From NCBI GenBank assembly GCA_905211675.1, contig CAJMBP010000063.1, positions 1 to 8,234 of the forward strand: a stretch of 8,234 nucleotides of DNA, read 5' to 3'. Under the pieces are notes generated by a model. The model saw nothing but the letters and a program-made list of their open reading frames with translations. It was not told the DNA's origin and searched no databases. Made by a program: the position numbers and the translations under genes. Source of the stretch: an uncultured Oscillospiraceae bacterium. GTDB lineage: Bacteria > Bacillota > Clostridia > Oscillospirales > Acutalibacteraceae. Below, one piece after another: positions 5,332-8,234 of this stretch (position 1 is its first letter; every line of letters begins with the position of its first letter).

Positions 5332-7344
5332 ATGAGAATTGCATTAACGGGTAATCCAAACAGCGGTAAAACCACCATGTATAATGCGCTGACCGGACGC
5401 AACGAAAAGGTCGGCAACTGGGCGGGTGTTACCGTTGACAGTAAGGAACACCAAATTAAAAAGGCTTTTACAGACGGTGATGAAAAGATAATCGCGGTCG
5501 ATTTGCCGGGCGCTTACTCAATGTCGCCCTTCACTTCTGAGGAAAGCATTACAAGCGCTTATGTAAAAAATGAAAAACCCGATGTTATTATTAACATAGT
5601 TGACGCTACAAATTTAAGCCGAAGTCTTTTCTTTACAACACAGCTTTTAGAGCTTGGAATACCTGTTGTTGTAGCTCTCAATAAAAGTGATATAAACCTA
5701 AAAAAACAAACTGTAATAAATGATGAGATACTCTCTTTAAAACTTGGGTGTCCTGTTATCGACACTGTATCAATTTCGGCAGAAGGTCTTAAAAATGTTG
5801 TAAAGGCCGCTATTGATTCGGTTGGCAAAGAACAGATCGCGCCCTACAATGACGGCAAAGTCGATCTTTCCGACAAAAAAGCTGTTACAGAGGCTGACCG
5901 CAGGCGTTTTGATTTTGTAAATAGTATTGTAAAGCAGGTTGAAACGCGTAAAATTTTAACCAAAGATAAAAATGCAGGCGATAAAATTGACGCAGTTCTA
6001 ACAAACAAATGGCTGGGTATTCCTATTTTTGCGGTTGTTATGTGGCTCGTGTTCCAGATTTCACAGGTTTGGGTGGGTCAACCTATCGCCGACTTGATTA
6101 CATGCTGGCTTGAATCGTTACAGAGCCTTATAGGCGGCTTTGTAACAAATGACCTTTTACATGCAATCTTTATTGATGGCATTATCGGCGGCGTAATAGC
6201 GGTTGTCGGTTTTCTGCCGCTTGTTATGGTGATGTATTTTCTTATAGCGCTTCTTGAAGACTGCGGTTATATGTCGCGTGTAGCCGTTTTGCTTGACCCG
6301 ATTTTTAAAAAGGTCGGTCTTTCGGGAAAATCGGTTATTCCTTTTGTTATTTCAATCGGCTGCGCGGTGCCGGGTGTTATGGCTAGCCGCACAATTCGAA
6401 ACGAACGCGAGCGCCGAGCGACCGCAATGCTAGCCCCATTTATGCCTTGCGGCGCAAAAATACCCGTGATTTCGCTTTTTGCAGGTGTTTTCTTTAAAAA
6501 TGCGGGCTGGGTAAGCACGGTTTGCTACCTTTCGGGCATAGCGCTTATATTCTTTGGTGCGTTGCTTATAAACAAAATTACAGGTCACAAGATTCGCAAA
6601 TCATTTTTTATTATTGAACTTCCCGAATATAAGGTTCCTTCTTTTTGGGGAGCATTTAAATCAATGTGCTCGCGCGGTTGGGCTTACATTGTTAAAGCCG
6701 CTACAATTATTTTGCTTTGCAACACGGTAGTTCAGCTTATGCAGACATTCACCTGGAAGTTCACTCTTGCAAACGAAACCGCAAGCAACTCTATACTTGA
6801 ATCTATTGCAAGTCCGTTTGCATATCTTTTGGTGCCTATTATCGGTGTGCTTTCGTGGCAGCTTGCAGCCGCCGCTGTTACAGGCTTTATTGCAAAAGAA
6901 AATGTTGTCGGCACATTGGCGGTGTGCCTGTCGGTTACAAACTTTATTGATACCGAAAATTTAGAGCTTGTAGGCGGAGCGGGCGATGTCGCGGCAGTTA
7001 TGGGTCTTACAAAAGCGGCGGCGCTTGCATACCTTATGTTTAATCTTTACAGTCCGCCCTGTTTTGCGGCAATAGGTGCTATGAACGCCGAAATGAAGAG
7101 CACAAAGTGGCTTTGGGGCGGCATAGGTTTGCAGTTTGCAGTTGGGTTTACGGTGGCGTTTTTTGTTTATCAAATAGGCACGCTTATTGAAACAGGCTCA
7201 CTCGGTAATGCTTTTATACCGGGCTTAGCAGCCGTGGCTTGCATAGCGGGTATTATAACGGCGCTTATTATACATACCGACAAAAGGTTAAAAGCGGAAA
7301 GTGATTTGAAATCAAATTCAAAACCAAAAATAATTGCGCAATAA
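5332..7344 (+). CDS. feoB: Ferrous iron transport protein B (GTPase-coupled Fe(II) permease)
   Basis: The main Fe(II) importer of anaerobes, in the cytoplasmic membrane, with an N-terminal G domain. Visible G motifs: G1 GNPNSGKT (7-14), G2 Thr34 (GVTV), G3 DLPG (57-60), G4 NKSD (117-120), G5 SISA (147-150). A helical spacer (about 185-220) leads to a polytopic domain from about 227 with roughly ten hydrophobic segments. Two gate motifs are present: IGCAVPGVMASRT with Cys344 and APFMPCGAKIPV with Cys373; SPPC (574-577) lies near the end. At 670 aa it is shorter than E. coli FeoB (773 aa) but within the usual Firmicutes range, and no domain is broken. The ribosome site is near perfect: AAAGGAGG (5317-5324). 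Downstream, 17 nt away, is the small Cys-rich gene, consistent with one operon repressed by iron. Confidence 0.97.
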   Translation: MRIALTGNPNSGKTTMYNALTGRNEKVGNWAGVTVDSKEHQIKKAFTDGDEKIIAVDLPGAYSMSPFTSEESITSAYVKNEKPDVIINIVDATNLSRSLFFTTQLLELGIPVVVALNKSDINLKKQTVINDEILSLKLGCPVIDTVSISAEGLKNVVKAAIDSVGKEQIAPYNDGKVDLSDKKAVTEADRRRFDFVNSIVKQVETRKILTKDKNAGDKIDAVLTNKWLGIPIFAVVMWLVFQISQVWVGQPIADLITCWLESLQSLIGGFVTNDLLHAIFIDGIIGGVIAVVGFLPLVMVMYFLIALLEDCGYMSRVAVLLDPIFKKVGLSGKSVIPFVISIGCAVPGVMASRTIRNERERRATAMLAPFMPCGAKIPVISLFAGVFFKNAGWVSTVCYLSGIALIFFGALLINKITGHKIRKSFFIIELPEYKVPSFWGAFKSMCSRGWAYIVKAATIILLCNTVVQLMQTFTWKFTLANETASNSILESIASPFAYLLVPIIGVLSWQLAAAAVTGFIAKENVVGTLAVCLSVTNFIDTENLELVGGAGDVAAVMGLTKAAALAYLMFNLYSPPCFAAIGAMNAEMKSTKWLWGGIGLQFAVGFTVAFFVYQIGTLIETGSLGNAFIPGLAAVACIAGIITALIIHTDKRLKAESDLKSNSKPKIIAQ

Positions 7345-7361
7345 GCAGGAGGCTTGAGTAT

Positions 7362-7526
7362 ATGAGTATCGGTGATTATGTAGTTCTCGGACTTACGGTT
7401 ATTATTCTTGCCGCAGTTATAGTGTATATTGTAAGGCAAAAGAAAAAGGGCGTTAAATGTATAGGTTGTCGGTCGGGCTGTAAAGCTTGTTCGTGTTGCA
7501 GCAAGTGTAATAATAAATCTGAATAA
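7362..7526 (+). CDS. FeoB-associated Cys-rich small membrane protein
   Basis: A 54-aa protein read directly from the sequence. It has one N-terminal membrane helix (about residues 6-24, VVLGLTVIILAAVIVYIV), a basic stretch RQKKKG that predicts a cytoplasmic C-terminus, then seven cysteines at 33, 36, 40, 43, 45, 46 and 49. This layout and its place 17 nt behind feoB match the FeoB_associated family known from Firmicutes, whose function is not established; some members carry odd names such as virus attachment protein p12. AGGAGG (7347-7352) lies 9 nt before the ATG and the stop is TAA at 7524-7526. The cysteines could hold or pass on incoming Fe(II), playing the part of FeoC in enterobacteria (inference). 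Confidence 0.87.
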   Translation: MSIGDYVVLGLTVIILAAVIVYIVRQKKKGVKCIGCRSGCKACSCCSKCNNKSE

Positions 7527-7536
7527 ACATATATCG

Positions 7537-7576
7537 AAAATCTCTTGTAATATCGGTTGCAAGAGATTTTTTGTAA
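7537..7576 (+). terminator. Terminator of the feo operon
   Basis: An 11-bp stem AAAATCTCTTG (7537-7547) / CAAGAGATTTT (7560-7570) with a 12-nt loop runs into a TTTTTTG tract. It lies 10 bp after the stop of the small Cys-rich gene and closes the feo operon. Confidence 0.9.
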
Positions 7577-7618
7577 TTATATTTGATTTATTCATAATTT
7601 TATGTTAATATTACTGTG

Positions 7619-7624
7619 TATAAT
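7619..7624 (+). promoter_or_regulatory. Possible -10 element of the cardiolipin synthase gene
   Basis: A perfect TATAAT preceded by TGTG lies about 27 bp before the start codon. No good -35 is visible at 16-18 bp spacing (AATTTT there), so it may depend on extended -10 contacts. It is the only plausible promoter between the feo terminator and the gene. Confidence 0.45.
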
Positions 7625-7650
7625 AAACACGGCAAAACAGGGGTGAGGTA

Positions 7651-8234
7651 ATGAAGGCAAAGCTTAAACACAAACGCGGAATACCTTTTCCAACGCATAT
7701 TGTATTTTCGGCAGTTTCGCTGTTGGTGCAGATTGTATTTTTTGTTGTAATGATCAGGGGTCTTTCCGAGCATTATCTTTTTGTAAATACACTGTGCACC
7801 GTGCTTGCGGTTATAACCGTGTTTTATATAACCAACAAAAGCGGCAAATCGAGCTATAAAATTCTTTGGATAATATTTATTTTGGCGGTGCCTATTTTCG
7901 GCGTCACGGCATATATGTTGCTCGGCGGCGGGCGCGTATTTCCGCATGTTAAACGCAAAATGCAAAAATGCGAAAGCAAATATATAAGCAAACTACCCGA
8001 TGATGCCGAAATTCATGAAACTCTGCGTTACAGTGACGGGCTTCATTCGCGGCAGGCAGATTATTTGACAAATGAATCGGGCTTTCCCCTTTATAAAAAC
8101 TCATCTGCCGAGTTTTTGGCGCCGGGTGAAAAGTTCTTTCCACGTTTTCTTGAAGAGTTGCAAAAGGCGCAAAAATATATATTTATAGAATTTTTCATTA
8201 TCGCCGAGGGCGAAATGTGGTCGGCGGTAAGCGC
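7651..8234 (+). CDS. cls: Cardiolipin synthase, phospholipase D family (partial, runs off right edge)
   Basis: The enzyme joins two phosphatidylglycerols to cardiolipin and glycerol at the cytoplasmic membrane. The first 194 codons are visible. Hydrophobic segments at about 15-36, 43-61 and 72-92 form the N-terminal membrane (PLDNc-type) region. The start of the catalytic domain follows: ESGFPLYKNSSAEFLAPG and then FFPRFLEELQKAQKYIFIEFFIIAEGEMW, a stretch typical of bacterial cardiolipin synthases. Both HKD active-site motifs would lie beyond the edge, so catalytic competence cannot be judged. ATG 7651 has GGGGTGAGG (7640-7648) directly upstream. It is separated from feo by a strong terminator, so it is probably a separate unit. 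Confidence 0.87.
   Translation, partial: MKAKLKHKRGIPFPTHIVFSAVSLLVQIVFFVVMIRGLSEHYLFVNTLCTVLAVITVFYITNKSGKSSYKILWIIFILAVPIFGVTAYMLLGGGRVFPHVKRKMQKCESKYISKLPDDAEIHETLRYSDGLHSRQADYLTNESGFPLYKNSSAEFLAPGEKFFPRFLEELQKAQKYIFIEFFIIAEGEMWSAVS

Noticed and set aside
7170..7965. Minus-strand open frames 7170-7595 and 7600-7965
   Set aside because: They are antisense to feoB, the small Cys-rich gene and cls, and their sequences look like translated antisense rather than protein.
1..8234. CRISPR array, transposon, phage or toxin-antitoxin system
   Set aside because: No spaced direct repeats, transposase, integrase or terminal repeats were seen; all genes are of ordinary chromosomal families.

Overview
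The window looks like chromosomal DNA of an anaerobic Firmicute, most likely class Clostridia (Oscillospirales/Christensenellales-like). The evidence is strong AGGAGG/GAGGTG ribosome binding sites, textbook sigma-A promoters (TTGACA-N17-TATAAT), moderate GC with frequent ATA/TAT codons, a fermentative D-lactate dehydrogenase and a Clostridia-style feoA-feoB-small Cys-rich protein set. The exact taxon cannot be read from the sequence alone.

Layout. (1) Positions 1-2960: an upstream gene's terminator hairpin, then uvrC (excinuclease subunit C) and ldhA (D-lactate dehydrogenase with an unusual Cys-rich tail). The ldhA ribosome binding site overlaps the uvrC stop, and a hairpin terminator follows. 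(2) Positions 2980-4440: argH (argininosuccinate lyase) alone, with its own consensus promoter and a terminator that can work in both directions. (3) Positions 4439-7572: an iron-uptake module. A short DtxR-family regulator on the minus strand diverges from feoA, feoB and a 54-residue Cys-rich membrane protein of the FeoB-associated type, closed by a strong terminator. (4) Positions 7651-8234: the first 194 codons of a cardiolipin synthase that runs off the right edge.

How the genes work together. The regulator has the Met/Cys/Glu/His ligand pattern of the iron sensor DtxR, not the Asp/Glu pattern of the manganese sensor MntR. Next to it, and only at feo, lie three near-identical palindromes (GTTAGC-N4-GCTAAC): two in the feoA promoter/leader and one in the feoA-feoB gap. 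The simplest reading is a self-contained ferrous-iron circuit: Fe(II)-loaded repressor binds the palindromes and shuts off FeoA/FeoB transport. This link is inferred, but it rests on sequence features that agree.

No mobile element, CRISPR array, tRNA, rRNA or phage gene was seen. The best candidates for something little described are the palindrome/regulator pairing, the Cys-rich tail on LdhA, and the small Cys-rich protein behind FeoB.
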